This document shows, piece after piece, positions 40,941-50,657 of a stretch of DNA of 64,000 nt (its first letter is position 1; each line of letters starts with the position of its first letter). The stretch spans positions 27,413-91,412 of the forward strand of contig JADYZO010000034.1 in assembly GCA_020853135.1 (NCBI GenBank), in the 5' to 3' direction. Made by a program: the position numbers and the translations under genes. Under the pieces are notes generated by a model. It saw nothing but the letters and a program-made list of their open reading frames with translations. It was not told the origin of the DNA and did not search any database. Origin of the DNA: Gammaproteobacteria bacterium. Its GTDB lineage: Bacteria > Pseudomonadota > Gammaproteobacteria > Steroidobacterales > GCA-2729495.

Positions 40941-42560
40941 ATGTCAGGATCCCCGCCGCAGCCGCCCACCCACGTCTCCGGGCGCCACCTGCTCAGGTCC
41001 ACCACCACCGTCGGCGCCATGACCCTGCTGTCACGGCTGCTCGGGCTGGTGCGCGACATGGTCTACGCGCGTTTCTTCGGGGCGAGCCCCGTGATGGACG
41101 CCTTCTTCGTGGCGTTCAAGATCCCCAACATCTTCCGGCGCTGGTCCGCGGAGGGGGCGTTCTCGCAGGCCTTCGTTCCCGTGTTCGCGGACTACGACCA
41201 GAACCGCCGACGCGAGGAGGTCAGGGTCCTCGTGGAGCGGGTGACCGGCACGCTGGGGGCCGCGCTGCTGGTCTTCACGGCCGTCGGCATCCTCGCCGCG
41301 CCGCTGCTGATCCTGCTCTTCGCCCCGGGGTTTGCCGCCGAGGCAGCGGACGGCGACCGGTTCACGCTGGCCGTGGGCATGCTGCGGCTGACCTTCCCCT
41401 ACCTTTTCTTCATCTCCCTGGCCGCGGTGGCCGGCGGCATCCTCAACACCTACCACCGCTTTGGCGTGCCGGCGTTCTCGCCCGTGCTGCTCAACGTGAT
41501 CATGATCGTGTTCGCGGCCTTCGTCGCCCCGTACTACCACCGCCCCGGCATGGCGCTGGCGGCGGGGGTGTTCGCTGCCGGGCTGGTGCAACTCGCCTTC
41601 ATGTTCCCCTTCCTGCGCCGCATCGGCATGCTGTCGCGGCCGCGCTGGGGCTGGACGGACCCGGGTGTACGCCAGATCCTGCGCTTGATGGTGCCGGCGG
41701 TGTTCGGCTCCTCGGTGGCCCAGGTGAGCATCCTGCTCGACTCGCTCATCGCCTCGTTCCTGGTGACCGGCAGCATCAGCTGGCTCTACTATGCCGACCG
41801 CCTCATGGAGTTCCCGCTGGGCATCTTCGGCATCGCGCTCGCCACGGTGATCCTGCCCAACCTCTCGCGCCAGCACGCCAGTGCCTCGCGCGGGCAATTC
41901 GCCGCCACGCTGGACTGGTCCATCCGCTTCGTCATCCTGATCTCCGCACCCGCCTCGGTGGGCCTGGTGGTCCTGGCCGGCCCGGTGCTCGCCACCATCT
42001 TCTACGGCGGGGAGTTCACCGCCACCGACGTGGACATGGCGGGCATCAGCCTCATGGCCTATGGCGGCGGGCTCGTGGCGCTGACGCTGGTGAAGGTGCT
42101 GGCGCCGGGCTACTTCGCGCGCCAGGACACGAAGACGCCGGTGCGTGTCGGCCTGGTCGCGCTCGGCTGCAACATGGCCTTCAATGTCGCGGTGGTCGTG
42201 CCCTGGGCGCTGGCCGGGCTGCCGGCGCCGCACGCCGGCCTGGCACTGTCCACCTCGCTCTCCGGATTCATCAATGCAGGACTGCTCTGGCGGGGCCTGC
42301 ATCGTGACGGCGTGCTGTCCCGGGCCGATGGCCTGCCGCTCTTCCTGCTGCGTGTGGCCGTGGCCTGTGGCGTCATGGCCATGCTGCTGGTCACCGTGAC
42401 GCCGCCGCTGCCGCGCTGGCTGGAGGCGGGGCTCGCCACCCGCTGCCTGTGGCTGGCGGGCATCATCGGCGTGGCGATCCTCGCCTACTTCGCCGCCCTC
42501 TACGCGGTGGGGCTGCGCCCGCGCGAGTTCCGGATGAAATCCCCGGGGTCGCCCGTATAA
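40941..42560 (+). CDS. murJ: lipid II flippase
   Basis: A protein of 539 residues and about 14 membrane helices, of the MurJ/MviN family. It moves lipid II across the inner membrane for peptidoglycan synthesis. Blocks seen: TLLSRLLGLVRDMVYARFFG, DAFFVAFKIPNIFRRWSAEGAFSQAFVP, SSVAQVSILLDSLIASFL, LYYADRLMEFPLGIFGIALATVILPNLSR and APGYFARQDTKTPVR, with arginines positioned as in studied MurJ proteins. It diverges from rpsT and is followed by ribF, the standard gammaproteobacterial order. Confidence 0.95.
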   Translation: MSGSPPQPPTHVSGRHLLRSTTTVGAMTLLSRLLGLVRDMVYARFFGASPVMDAFFVAFKIPNIFRRWSAEGAFSQAFVPVFADYDQNRRREEVRVLVERVTGTLGAALLVFTAVGILAAPLLILLFAPGFAAEAADGDRFTLAVGMLRLTFPYLFFISLAAVAGGILNTYHRFGVPAFSPVLLNVIMIVFAAFVAPYYHRPGMALAAGVFAAGLVQLAFMFPFLRRIGMLSRPRWGWTDPGVRQILRLMVPAVFGSSVAQVSILLDSLIASFLVTGSISWLYYADRLMEFPLGIFGIALATVILPNLSRQHASASRGQFAATLDWSIRFVILISAPASVGLVVLAGPVLATIFYGGEFTATDVDMAGISLMAYGGGLVALTLVKVLAPGYFARQDTKTPVRVGLVALGCNMAFNVAVVVPWALAGLPAPHAGLALSTSLSGFINAGLLWRGLHRDGVLSRADGLPLFLLRVAVACGVMAMLLVTVTPPLPRWLEAGLATRCLWLAGIIGVAILAYFAALYAVGLRPREFRMKSPGSPV

Positions 42561-42561
42561 T
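42556..42561 (+). promoter_or_regulatory. possible -10 element for ribF-ileS-lspA
   Basis: A perfect TATAAT overlaps the murJ stop and lies 25 bases before the ribF start. No good -35 box is visible at the right distance (GATGAA at 17 bases), so this is only a candidate promoter for the downstream genes. Confidence 0.3.
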
Positions 42562-42586
42562 CCCGCTTTTCCGAGCCGCGACCGCG

Positions 42587-43522
42587 ATGAGACTGATCCG
42601 CCGCCCCGCCGAGGGGGCCAGCATCCTGCCATCCGGCTGCGTGGCGACCATCGGCGCCTTCGATGGCGTGCACCTGGGGCACCAGCGCATCCTGGCACGG
42701 GTGGTGGAGGAGGCCGGCCAGCGTGGCCTGGCGGCGCTGGCCTTCAGCTTCGAGCCCACGCCACGGGAGTATTTCAGCGGGGGCGAGGAGCCGCCGGCGC
42801 GGCTTACGCGGCTGCGGGAGAAAGTGGTGCTGCTGGCGGCGCTCGGGCTCGACTGGCTGTTCTGCCCCCCCTTCGATGCGCGCATGGCGGCGCTGGATCC
42901 CGGCGAGTTCATCGGGCAGCTGCTGGTGCGCACGCTGCGGGTCCGGCACCTGGTGATCGGGGATGATTTCCGCTTCGGGCGCCAGCGTGCTGGTACGCTG
43001 GCCGGGCTCCAGGCGGCGGGCCCGCGCTGCGGGTTCAGCGTAGAGCAGGTGGGCAGCGTGGTCAGCAACGGGGTGAGGGTCTCGAGCACCGCGGTGCGCG
43101 CAGCCCTGGCGGCCGGTGACATGGCCGGTGCGCGCGGCCTGCTCGGGCGCTGTTACGCGATGACCGGCCGTGTGGTCCCTGGCCGGCGGCTCGGGCGCGA
43201 GCTGGGCATGCCGACGGCGAACATCAACCTGTGCCGGCAGCAGAGTCCGGTCGCAGGCATCTTTGCCGTCAGGGTGGCCGGCCTTGCCGACGGCCTGCTG
43301 CCCGGCGTCGCCAGTGTCGGCACGCGCCCCACCATCAACGGGAGCGGGCCGCTGCTCGAGGTGCACGTGTTCGACTTCGACCGTGACATCTACGGGCACT
43401 ACATTGAAGTGCAGTTCGTCGCACGCCTGCGCGACGAACTGAAGTTCCCGGACCTGCCGGCCCTGCAGCGGCAGATGCACCAGGACGCCGAGGCCGCCCG
43501 GCGGGTCCTGGCGACAGCCTGA
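42587..43522 (+). CDS. ribF: bifunctional riboflavin kinase/FAD synthetase
   Basis: A protein of 311 residues. The N-terminal FAD synthetase (nucleotidyltransferase) domain has the GAFDGVHLGHQ motif and the FRFGRQRAGT / VSSTAVR blocks; the C-terminal riboflavin kinase domain has GRRLGRELGMPTANI, GVASVGTRPT and EVHVFDFDRDIYG. It makes FMN then FAD from riboflavin. Genes here that need flavins include nadB, the FMN oxidase and ubiX. It lies between murJ (26 bases) and ileS (16 bases) in one operon. Confidence 0.95.
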   Translation: MRLIRRPAEGASILPSGCVATIGAFDGVHLGHQRILARVVEEAGQRGLAALAFSFEPTPREYFSGGEEPPARLTRLREKVVLLAALGLDWLFCPPFDARMAALDPGEFIGQLLVRTLRVRHLVIGDDFRFGRQRAGTLAGLQAAGPRCGFSVEQVGSVVSNGVRVSSTAVRAALAAGDMAGARGLLGRCYAMTGRVVPGRRLGRELGMPTANINLCRQQSPVAGIFAVRVAGLADGLLPGVASVGTRPTINGSGPLLEVHVFDFDRDIYGHYIEVQFVARLRDELKFPDLPALQRQMHQDAEAARRVLATA

Positions 43523-43538
43523 TGGAGGCAGCGAGCGC

Positions 43539-46358
43539 GTGAGCGAGCAAGACTACAAGGCCACCCTGAACCTCCCGGAAACGGGTTTTCCCATGAAGGC
43601 GGGCCTCGCCCAGCGCGAGCCGGGCATGCTGGCCCGCTGGGAGGCGGATGACGTCTACGGGCGCATCCGCCGTGCCGCCGCCGGCCGGCCGGTCTTCCTG
43701 CTGGTGGATGGCCCGCCCTATGCCAACGGCCAGATCCACCTCGGCCATGCCGTGAACAAGGTGCTCAAGGACATGGTGGTCAAGTCCCGCACCCTCTCGG
43801 GCTTCGATGCGCCCTACATCCCCGGCTGGGACTGTCATGGCCTGCCCATCGAGCTGGAAGTGGAAAAGAAGCATGGCAAGGTGGGGCAGAAGCTCGATGC
43901 CGCAGGCTTCCGCGAGGCCTGCCGCAGCTATGCCCGCGCCCAGGTCGACAGCCAGCGGCGCGACTTCCGCCGCCTCGGGGTGCTCGGCGACTGGGACCGC
44001 CCCTACCTGACGCTGGAGCCGGCCTTCGAGGCCAACCAGGTGCGCGGCTTTGCGCAGATCATGGCCAACGGCCACGTGCAGCGCGGTTACAAGCCGGTGC
44101 ACTGGTGCCTGGACTGCGGCTCGGCGCTGGCCGAGGCCGAGGTCGAGTACCTGGACAAGACCTCGACGGCCATCGACGTGCGCTTCGACCTGGTGGATCC
44201 CGGCGAGTTCTACGCGCGGCTCGCGCGCGGCGGCAAGGCGGTGCCTGCGGATGCACTGGCCGTGAGCCTGCCGATCTGGACCACGACGCCCTGGACGCTG
44301 CCGGCCAACCAGGCGGTGGCCGTGGGTCCGGAGCTCGATTACGTGCTGGTGGAGGCCACCATCGCCGGGCGTCCAGAGCGGCTGGTGCTGGCTGCAGCGC
44401 TGGCCGATGCCGTGCTCGGTCGCTGCGGTGCGCAGGGCGTGCGCCGTCTGGCGGAATTTCCGGGTGCGATGTTGCCTGGCCTGCGGGTGCAGCACCCCTT
44501 CTACGAGCGCCAGGTGCCGGTCATCGGCGGGGATCACGTCACGCTCGATGCGGGCACCGGTGCGGTGCATACCGCGCCAGGCCATGGTCAGGAGGATTTT
44601 GCCGCCGGGGTGGCCAACGGCCTGCCACTGGAGAACCCGGTGGACGGCGCGGGCCTCTACGTGCCCGGCACCGGGCGCTTCGCCGGGCAGCACATCTACA
44701 AGGCGAACGAGGCCATCGTCGCCCTCCTGCGCGAGACCGGCCGCCTGCTGCACGCCGGGAAGGTCACCCACAGCTATCCGCATTGCTGGCGGCACAAGTC
44801 GCCGCTGATCTTCCGGGCAACACCCCAGTGGTTCATCAGCCTGGAGCAGAACGGCCTGCGCGGGCAGGCGCTCTCGGCCATCGCCACCGTGAACTGGGTG
44901 CCTGACTGGGGGCGCCAGCGCATCGAGAACATGGTGGCCGGCCGGCCCGACTGGTGCGTGTCGCGCCAGCGCGCATGGGGCGTGCCGATTCCGCTGTTCG
45001 TGCACCGCGCGAGCGGTGAGCTGCATCCGGATACGCCACGGTTGCTCGAGGAGGTCGCGCGCCGCATGGACACGCGCGGCATCGAGGCCTGGTTCGACCT
45101 CGAGCCGCGCGAGCTGCTGGGCGCGGCGGCTGCCGACTACGAGAAGATCGCCGACACCATGGATGTGTGGATGGACTCGGGCATGGTGCACCACTGTCTG
45201 GCGCAGTCGCGCCCGGAGGTGGGATTTCCCGCCGACCTGTATCTCGAGGGTTCGGACCAGCACCGCGGCTGGTTCCAGAGCTCGCTGCTGACCGCGGTGG
45301 CCATGCATGGTGTTGCGCCCTACCGCAGCTGCCTCACCCACGGCTTCACCGTGGACGAGAAGGGCAGGAAGATGTCGAAGTCGCTCGGCAATGGCATCGA
45401 GCCCCAGCAGGTGTTCGATACGCTGGGCGCCGACGTGTTGCGCCTGTGGGTGGCGGCCACCGACTACCGTGCCGAGATGAGCGGTTCGGCCGAGATCCTC
45501 AAGCGCATCTCCGAGTCCTACCGGCGCATGCGCAATACGGCGCGGTTCCTGCTCGGCAACCTGCATGGCTTCGATCCGGCCACCGACCAGGTGGCGGAAG
45601 CGGAGCTGGTGGATCTCGACCGCTGGGCGATCGCGCGCACCGCCGGGCTGCAGCGCGAGATCGTTGCGGCCTACGATGCCTTCGAGTTCCACCGTGTGTA
45701 CCAGCTGCTGCACAATTTCTGCGTGGTGGACCTCGGTGCCTTCTACCTCGACATCATCAAGGACCGCCTCTACACGACGCCGCGCCGGAGTCTGGCGCGC
45801 CGCTCGGCGCAGACCGCGATGCAGCACATCGCCGAGGCCATGGTGCGCTGGCTGGCGCCGGTGCTGAGCTTCACGGCCGAGGAGGTGTGGCAATCGCTGC
45901 CCGGCGGGCGCGACGTGACGGTGTTCACCGGCACCTGGCATGCCCTGCCGGCGCCGGGCCCGCGGCGCGTGGACTGGCCGGCGGTGCTGCGTGTCCGCGA
46001 GGCGGCGGCACGCGCCCTGGAAGGGTTGCGCGCCGCCGGGCAGATCGGCTCCGGGCTCGATGCCCGCGTGGATGTCTACGCCGACGGGGCCCTGGCGGAG
46101 TCGCTGCGCGCGCTCGGCGCGGAGCTGCGCTTCGTCTTCATCACCTCGGCGGCCGCGGTGCACCCGCCCGCGGACCGGCCGGCCACGGCCCTGCAGGCCG
46201 AGGGTTTTGCGGTGACCGTGGCGGCGGTGGATGACCCGAAGTGCGTGCGTTGCTGGCACCGCCGGCCCGACGTCGGCACGGTGGCGGCGCATCCGGGGCT
46301 GTGCGGGCGTTGCGCGGACAATATCGCGGGTCCGGGTGAGTCCCGGGCCTTTGCCTGA
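43539..46358 (+). CDS. ileS: isoleucyl-tRNA synthetase
   Basis: A protein of 939 residues, like bacterial type I IleRS. HLGH (67-70, in PPYANGQIHLGHAVNKVLKD) and KMSKS (611-615) form the class I catalytic site. The CP1 editing domain follows (WTTTPWTLPANQAVAVG), with GTGAVHTAPGHGQEDF. The C-terminal zinc finger CVRCW...CGRC is complete. A GTG start at 43539 lies 16 bases after ribF, with GGAGG in reach. The stop overlaps the lspA start by one base (TGATG). Confidence 0.97.
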   Translation: MSEQDYKATLNLPETGFPMKAGLAQREPGMLARWEADDVYGRIRRAAAGRPVFLLVDGPPYANGQIHLGHAVNKVLKDMVVKSRTLSGFDAPYIPGWDCHGLPIELEVEKKHGKVGQKLDAAGFREACRSYARAQVDSQRRDFRRLGVLGDWDRPYLTLEPAFEANQVRGFAQIMANGHVQRGYKPVHWCLDCGSALAEAEVEYLDKTSTAIDVRFDLVDPGEFYARLARGGKAVPADALAVSLPIWTTTPWTLPANQAVAVGPELDYVLVEATIAGRPERLVLAAALADAVLGRCGAQGVRRLAEFPGAMLPGLRVQHPFYERQVPVIGGDHVTLDAGTGAVHTAPGHGQEDFAAGVANGLPLENPVDGAGLYVPGTGRFAGQHIYKANEAIVALLRETGRLLHAGKVTHSYPHCWRHKSPLIFRATPQWFISLEQNGLRGQALSAIATVNWVPDWGRQRIENMVAGRPDWCVSRQRAWGVPIPLFVHRASGELHPDTPRLLEEVARRMDTRGIEAWFDLEPRELLGAAAADYEKIADTMDVWMDSGMVHHCLAQSRPEVGFPADLYLEGSDQHRGWFQSSLLTAVAMHGVAPYRSCLTHGFTVDEKGRKMSKSLGNGIEPQQVFDTLGADVLRLWVAATDYRAEMSGSAEILKRISESYRRMRNTARFLLGNLHGFDPATDQVAEAELVDLDRWAIARTAGLQREIVAAYDAFEFHRVYQLLHNFCVVDLGAFYLDIIKDRLYTTPRRSLARRSAQTAMQHIAEAMVRWLAPVLSFTAEEVWQSLPGGRDVTVFTGTWHALPAPGPRRVDWPAVLRVREAAARALEGLRAAGQIGSGLDARVDVYADGALAESLRALGAELRFVFITSAAAVHPPADRPATALQAEGFAVTVAAVDDPKCVRCWHRRPDVGTVAAHPGLCGRCADNIAGPGESRAFA

Positions 46359-46900
46359 TGGGTGGCACGATGACCGGGGAAGGTTCTGCAACGCCGGCGG
46401 GCGGGAGTGGCGGGCGCATCGCCTGGGGTGGCTGGCTCTTGGTGTCGCTGCTGGTGATCGCAGCCGACCAGTTCACCAAGCTGCGGGTGACCGAGGCGCT
46501 GGAGCTCTACGAACGGGTGCCGGTGCTGCCATTCTTCGACCTGGTGCGCCTGCACAACACCGGGGCTGCCTTCAGCTTCCTTGCCGGCGCCTCGGGCTGG
46601 CAGAACTGGCTGTTCACGGCGGTGGCGGTGGTGGTCAGCGCAGCGGTGTTCTGGTGGCTGACCCGCCTGCCGCGCAAGGGGCGCGACCTGCTGGCGCTCG
46701 GCCTGGCACTGCTGCTCGGCGGGGCCATCGGCAACCTGATCGACCGGCTGCTCTACGGCCATGTGGTGGATTTCCTCCTGCTCCACTACCAGGGCTGGTC
46801 CTGGCCGGCCTTCAACCTCGCGGATTCGGCCATCACCGGCGGCGTCCTGCTGGTGCTGTTCGACGGACTGGTGCTCGATCGCTACCGCAACCGCTCCTAG
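46358..46900 (+). CDS. lspA: lipoprotein signal peptidase (signal peptidase II)
   Basis: A protein of 180 residues with four membrane helices. The catalytic aspartates are Asp138 (GHVVDF) and Asp156 (FNLADSAI), and AADQFTK, RLHNTGAAFSFL and GAIGNLIDR are the remaining family blocks. It cleaves the signal peptide of diacylglyceryl-prolipoproteins in the inner membrane. The stop TAG shares the palindrome CTAG with the stop of the convergent pilE of operon B. In Pseudomonas fkpB and ispH stand between lspA and the pilus genes; they are missing here. Confidence 0.95.
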   Translation: MGGTMTGEGSATPAGGSGGRIAWGGWLLVSLLVIAADQFTKLRVTEALELYERVPVLPFFDLVRLHNTGAAFSFLAGASGWQNWLFTAVAVVVSAAVFWWLTRLPRKGRDLLALGLALLLGGAIGNLIDRLLYGHVVDFLLLHYQGWSWPAFNLADSAITGGVLLVLFDGLVLDRYRNRS

Positions 46901-47358
46901 CGCCAGCAGTCGCCGGCATCCGCCACGGCACTGCCATCGCGGCGCTGCGCACCACGCAGGCCGCGCTCGTTCAGCGTGAACACCCAGCAGTCGGCATCGT
47001 CGGTCTGCGTGCCGTCGGCAGCCACCGTCGCGGTGGCGGTGAAGCCGATCACGGTGCCCCCGGCTGCGGCCTGGATGTCGAGCACATAGTCACCGCGCTC
47101 GGTGCCGGAGATGCCAAGCCCGGCCGGTGGTGCCGGGGCCATGGCCAGGCCATCGGCGTACTGGCCGTTCTGCGCATAGTATTTTTCCTGCGCCGAGGCC
47201 ACCCGGAGCAGCGCCGCCGTGGCATCCACGCGGTGGGCGCGGCGCAGGTACTGGCGGTAGCCGCCCACGGCGAGCGAGCTGACGATGGCAAGGATGGCCA
47301 GCGTCACCAGCAGTTCGATCAGCGAAAAGCCGCCGGTCGCGGCCGGGCGGCGGTTCAC
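46897..47358 (-). CDS. pilE: type IV minor pilin, PilE-like (operon B)
   Basis: A protein of 153 residues from GTG 47358, which overlaps the pilY1 stop (GTGA), indicating translational coupling. The leader VNRRPAATGG is followed by FSLIELLVTLAILAIVSSLA (Glu5 present). The C-terminal domain has a Cys pair (ADCWVF ... GDCWR), the D-loop disulfide. It is 7 residues longer than the operon A copy and shares GLGISGTERGDY, GFTATATV, the QTDDADC block and CWR. It is the final gene of the operon and converges on lspA. Confidence 0.85.
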   Translation of the reverse strand: MNRRPAATGGFSLIELLVTLAILAIVSSLAVGGYRQYLRRAHRVDATAALLRVASAQEKYYAQNGQYADGLAMAPAPPAGLGISGTERGDYVLDIQAAAGGTVIGFTATATVAADGTQTDDADCWVFTLNERGLRGAQRRDGSAVADAGDCWR

Positions 47359-50300
47359 CGCGCGCGTTCCTGCGTCCAGTAGGTGCGCTTGAGGCTGCCG
47401 GCGGCACCGGGTTCGCCGGGACCCGGGGGCGGGAAGCAGGCGAGGCCGATGCAACGCGTGGGCCCGCCGAAGCCGCTGGCCGGGAAGAGGAACACCGATT
47501 CCGGGGCGATGCCGGCCTGGCTCAGCACGCGGAAGCGGTCCTCGATGCCGAGCGGCCCGTCCCCGCTGCTGCCGTCGAGGTTCGTCAGCGGGCGGCCCGT
47601 GCACAGGTCGACCTGGTAGGCCCGGTTGACGCCGAGGCCGCCGAGGCAGGCGCTCACGGCGGCACCGGGCGAGAACGAGGTGAAGTACAGCGTGTTCCTG
47701 AAGGTGGCCGCTGCCGTCAGGACCTTTTCGCCGGGTTCCTGTGTCAGGCGCAGGCGCCAGCCGGCCGCATCCGCGGGGACCGCGGCCGTCGGGTCATCGG
47801 TGATGTCGAGGAGGGCATTGATCCTCACCGGGTCGCCATAGTCGGCTGCGGCGATGACGCCGTAGACCTGGGGGTCGCGCACCGAGAAGAACTGGTCCGC
47901 CACATCCGTGTCCAGAGGGTGGCCGCGATAGCCAGAGCCGAGGTTGACGGCGAGGAAGTTGCCGCGGATGCAGTCCACCAGCACGACATCAGGCGTGGCG
48001 TAGAAGCGGCGCACATCGGCCGGATCCGGATTGGCGAGGCCGGCGGCGCCGAGCGCGGCCAGCACGCCACCGGTTGCCAGGTCGGTGCGTTCGTGGCCGT
48101 TGAGGATGTCGAAGCGCCACAGCCGGCCGCCCATGTCACCGACATAGAGGCGGTCGGCGAGGCCATCGCCGGTCAGGTCCACGACCCGGGGGGCGGCCGG
48201 GATGGAGTTGCGCATGGCGGGCAGGACGAGATCATGGCCGTGGCCGGCGGCCCCGGCACTCCACAGCCGCTCACCCGTCAGGAGGTCGATGAAGTACAGC
48301 GCATTGCCGACGCTGTCTTCGTGCCAGCCCCGGTTGTCCTGGGCGTCGTCGTAGCCGCCGCTGAGGATCACCGCCTCCCGCACGCCGCTGCCGACGCGGA
48401 TCTTCGCGATCTCCGGGGCCGCCCAGGTCTGCCCGAGCGCGCCGTACCCCGGGGTCTGCCGGTCGATCTGCCAGAGCAGGACGGGAGCGGCGGGGTTGGT
48501 GACATCGAGGGCAAACACCGCGGTGCCGCCACGGCCCATGCCGAAGACGAGGATCGCCTGCTCGTTGCCGCCGATGCCGGGCGTGCCATCGTTGTTGCGG
48601 ATGTACAGCCGCAATTCGCCATCGAGGCCGTACTGGCGCACCGGGGTGGGCGGGTCGAGGTAGAGCGCCTGCTGGCGTGCCAGCAGGCGTGCCGGCAGCC
48701 AGGCCCAGCGCTCGGCGCCGGTGGCGGCGTCCACGGCGTGCAGGAAGCCGTCATTGGTGGCGACATAGACCACTGTGCCGGGATTGCCGCCATTGCTGTA
48801 ATTCACGACCACCGGGCGCACGTGCAGCGGGTCGCCCATCTGCAGCCGCGCCTGCGTGCGATCGCCGTCGCCGTTGATGTCGGCGGCATCGGCACCGCGG
48901 ATCCAGCCGATCAGCGCATCGCGCTCGCCCGCCGCCACGCCGAGCACCGCGGCGCTGATGGCCGCATTGGCGGTCTCGATGCGGTTGCCAGCCGCGGTGA
49001 GGCTGGGGCCGCTGATGTCGGTGTAGAGCCGGCGCAGGGCCGGGTCCGGCAGCCGGCTGGCCGCACCACCCGCCGTGACGCGGTCGCCGTCGGCAGCCGC
49101 CGACCAGAAGCTCCAGGCCGCCGGCTCGAAGAAGCCGGTTGCCGGATCCACGGCCGGCTGGTCGTTCTGGTCCCTGAGGCCGTTGTCGGAGAACCGGTAC
49201 TTCTTCAGGTTCCCGGGCCAGTGCATCTTGCCGGTGGGCTCGAAGACCGCCACGTAGGCATCGCGCTCGGCGGCGCTGCGGTTGAAGCTGTTCACCGGTA
49301 TCGCCGGGGCGACGAAGGTGCCGGATCGCTCGGCGATGCCGGCGATCACGGCACTGAGCGCGCTCGCCAGGCTGCCTGTGTCGTCGGCAATGTAATAGCG
49401 CCCGCCGCCACGCCTTGCGGTGGCCTCCAGCAGCGGGGCATCCACGTCGAAGCCGATGGTGTAGGTGACCACGTTCTGCCTGCCGTCGACGGCGGGGTTG
49501 GCATCGCCGCGGTAGAGGTAGTCGGCCAGATCGTCGAGGCAGGCGCCGGCACCCGAGCCATCGCAGCTGCCGATCAGCCCGGTGAAGCCGGGCAGGCCGG
49601 GGACCAGTGCGGGCGTCTGGTCATCATCGCTCGAGGGTTCACCGTCGGTGAGCAGGATGATGAAGTTCTTCTGGCATTCCGCGGTGACCGGCGAGGCGTA
49701 GGCGGCGGCGCTGGCGTTGCCGCCGAGGCGCGCGGCGGGCACGCTCAGCACCGGGCCCACATTGCCGAAGCGGACCGGCCCGCCGTGGAAGTACTGGGTG
49801 GCCTCGTACAGCGTTTCGGAGAGCGGGGTGCGCGTGGAGGGCGTCAGCGCATCCACGGCGTCCTTCATCGCCTGGCGGGAGGTGGCGATGTCGGTGAGCG
49901 CCTGGCTCACCGTGCCGCCATCGGCGAAGTTGAACTGCATCAGTCCGACATTGACGCCCTGCAGGCCGTCGAGCACTTCCTTCACGACGTTTTTCACGAT
50001 CTGCAGCCGGCTGCGGGTCACCGTCGGCGGATTGCTGTGCCAGTTGAGCCAGTTGCCGTCGAAGACCGTCGCCTGCGCGGTCCAGCCGGGCTCGTGGTCG
50101 GGGCTGGCGGCCCAGGGGCCGTCCGCGCCGTTGGCGGCGTAGACCTCGCCGCCGCCCGCACCGTCGATCCCGCGATCCGACCGGCATTCGAGATAGGCGT
50201 TCGCCCCGCCGCCGGTGGCCGCCTGCCACAGCCGGGCCGCCGGGTCCCAGCCGAGGAACTGGTCGCTGTACTGGCCCCGGCTGCGCAGGGCCGTCTGGGC

Positions 50301-50657
50301 CGCCGCGCAGCGATTGGCCGGCTTGGGCACCCGCACCCCGCCACCGCAGGGTGGCGGGGTGGTCGTGGTGGTGACATACAGTGAATCGCCCTGGTAGCAG
50401 CCGGTGAATGGCTGGTCGGGATTCCACTCGGCCTGGGTGGCCACGGCGGAGTTCATGCTGCCCGAGTTGTCGAGGATGAACAGGATGTTCGTGCGTGCGC
50501 TGGCGGGGCCGCTGCCGGGCTGGCCGACATAGAGCTCGGTGTCATCGGCGTACAGCGGCGCGGCGGCCAGGCCGAGCAGGGCGCCGGCCAGCGCGACTGC
50601 CGCGAGCAGGCGCGGGCCTGCCAGGTGATGCCGCGGCATGGTGGGCGTGATGCTCAT
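47355..50657 (-). CDS. pilY1: PilY1 pilus-tip adhesin (operon B)
   Basis: A protein of 1100 residues from ATG 50657, which overlaps the stop of the small upstream gene (ATGA). Signal peptide, then a vWA-like domain with DNSGSM at 63-68 and the MIDAS-related ILLTDGEPSSDD. The C-terminal propeller has [39 protein letters not shown] and a calcium loop (VVDLTGDGLAD near 827) then RLYVGDMGGRLWRFDI. Its adhesin part differs from operon A: for example it has a VTTTTTPPPCGGG insert. The two PilY1 proteins probably make pili with different tip properties. Confidence 0.92.
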   Translation of the reverse strand: MSITPTMPRHHLAGPRLLAAVALAGALLGLAAAPLYADDTELYVGQPGSGPASARTNILFILDNSGSMNSAVATQAEWNPDQPFTGCYQGDSLYVTTTTTPPPCGGGVRVPKPANRCAAAQTALRSRGQYSDQFLGWDPAARLWQAATGGGANAYLECRSDRGIDGAGGGEVYAANGADGPWAASPDHEPGWTAQATVFDGNWLNWHSNPPTVTRSRLQIVKNVVKEVLDGLQGVNVGLMQFNFADGGTVSQALTDIATSRQAMKDAVDALTPSTRTPLSETLYEATQYFHGGPVRFGNVGPVLSVPAARLGGNASAAAYASPVTAECQKNFIILLTDGEPSSDDDQTPALVPGLPGFTGLIGSCDGSGAGACLDDLADYLYRGDANPAVDGRQNVVTYTIGFDVDAPLLEATARRGGGRYYIADDTGSLASALSAVIAGIAERSGTFVAPAIPVNSFNRSAAERDAYVAVFEPTGKMHWPGNLKKYRFSDNGLRDQNDQPAVDPATGFFEPAAWSFWSAAADGDRVTAGGAASRLPDPALRRLYTDISGPSLTAAGNRIETANAAISAAVLGVAAGERDALIGWIRGADAADINGDGDRTQARLQMGDPLHVRPVVVNYSNGGNPGTVVYVATNDGFLHAVDAATGAERWAWLPARLLARQQALYLDPPTPVRQYGLDGELRLYIRNNDGTPGIGGNEQAILVFGMGRGGTAVFALDVTNPAAPVLLWQIDRQTPGYGALGQTWAAPEIAKIRVGSGVREAVILSGGYDDAQDNRGWHEDSVGNALYFIDLLTGERLWSAGAAGHGHDLVLPAMRNSIPAAPRVVDLTGDGLADRLYVGDMGGRLWRFDILNGHERTDLATGGVLAALGAAGLANPDPADVRRFYATPDVVLVDCIRGNFLAVNLGSGYRGHPLDTDVADQFFSVRDPQVYGVIAAADYGDPVRINALLDITDDPTAAVPADAAGWRLRLTQEPGEKVLTAAATFRNTLYFTSFSPGAAVSACLGGLGVNRAYQVDLCTGRPLTNLDGSSGDGPLGIEDRFRVLSQAGIAPESVFLFPASGFGGPTRCIGLACFPPPGPGEPGAAGSLKRTYWTQERAR

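Noticed and set aside
43335-46391. 1018-codon frame on the minus strand opposite ileS
   Set aside because: IleS motifs (HLGH, KMSKS, zinc finger) are intact on the plus strand; the opposite frame has no recognisable features.
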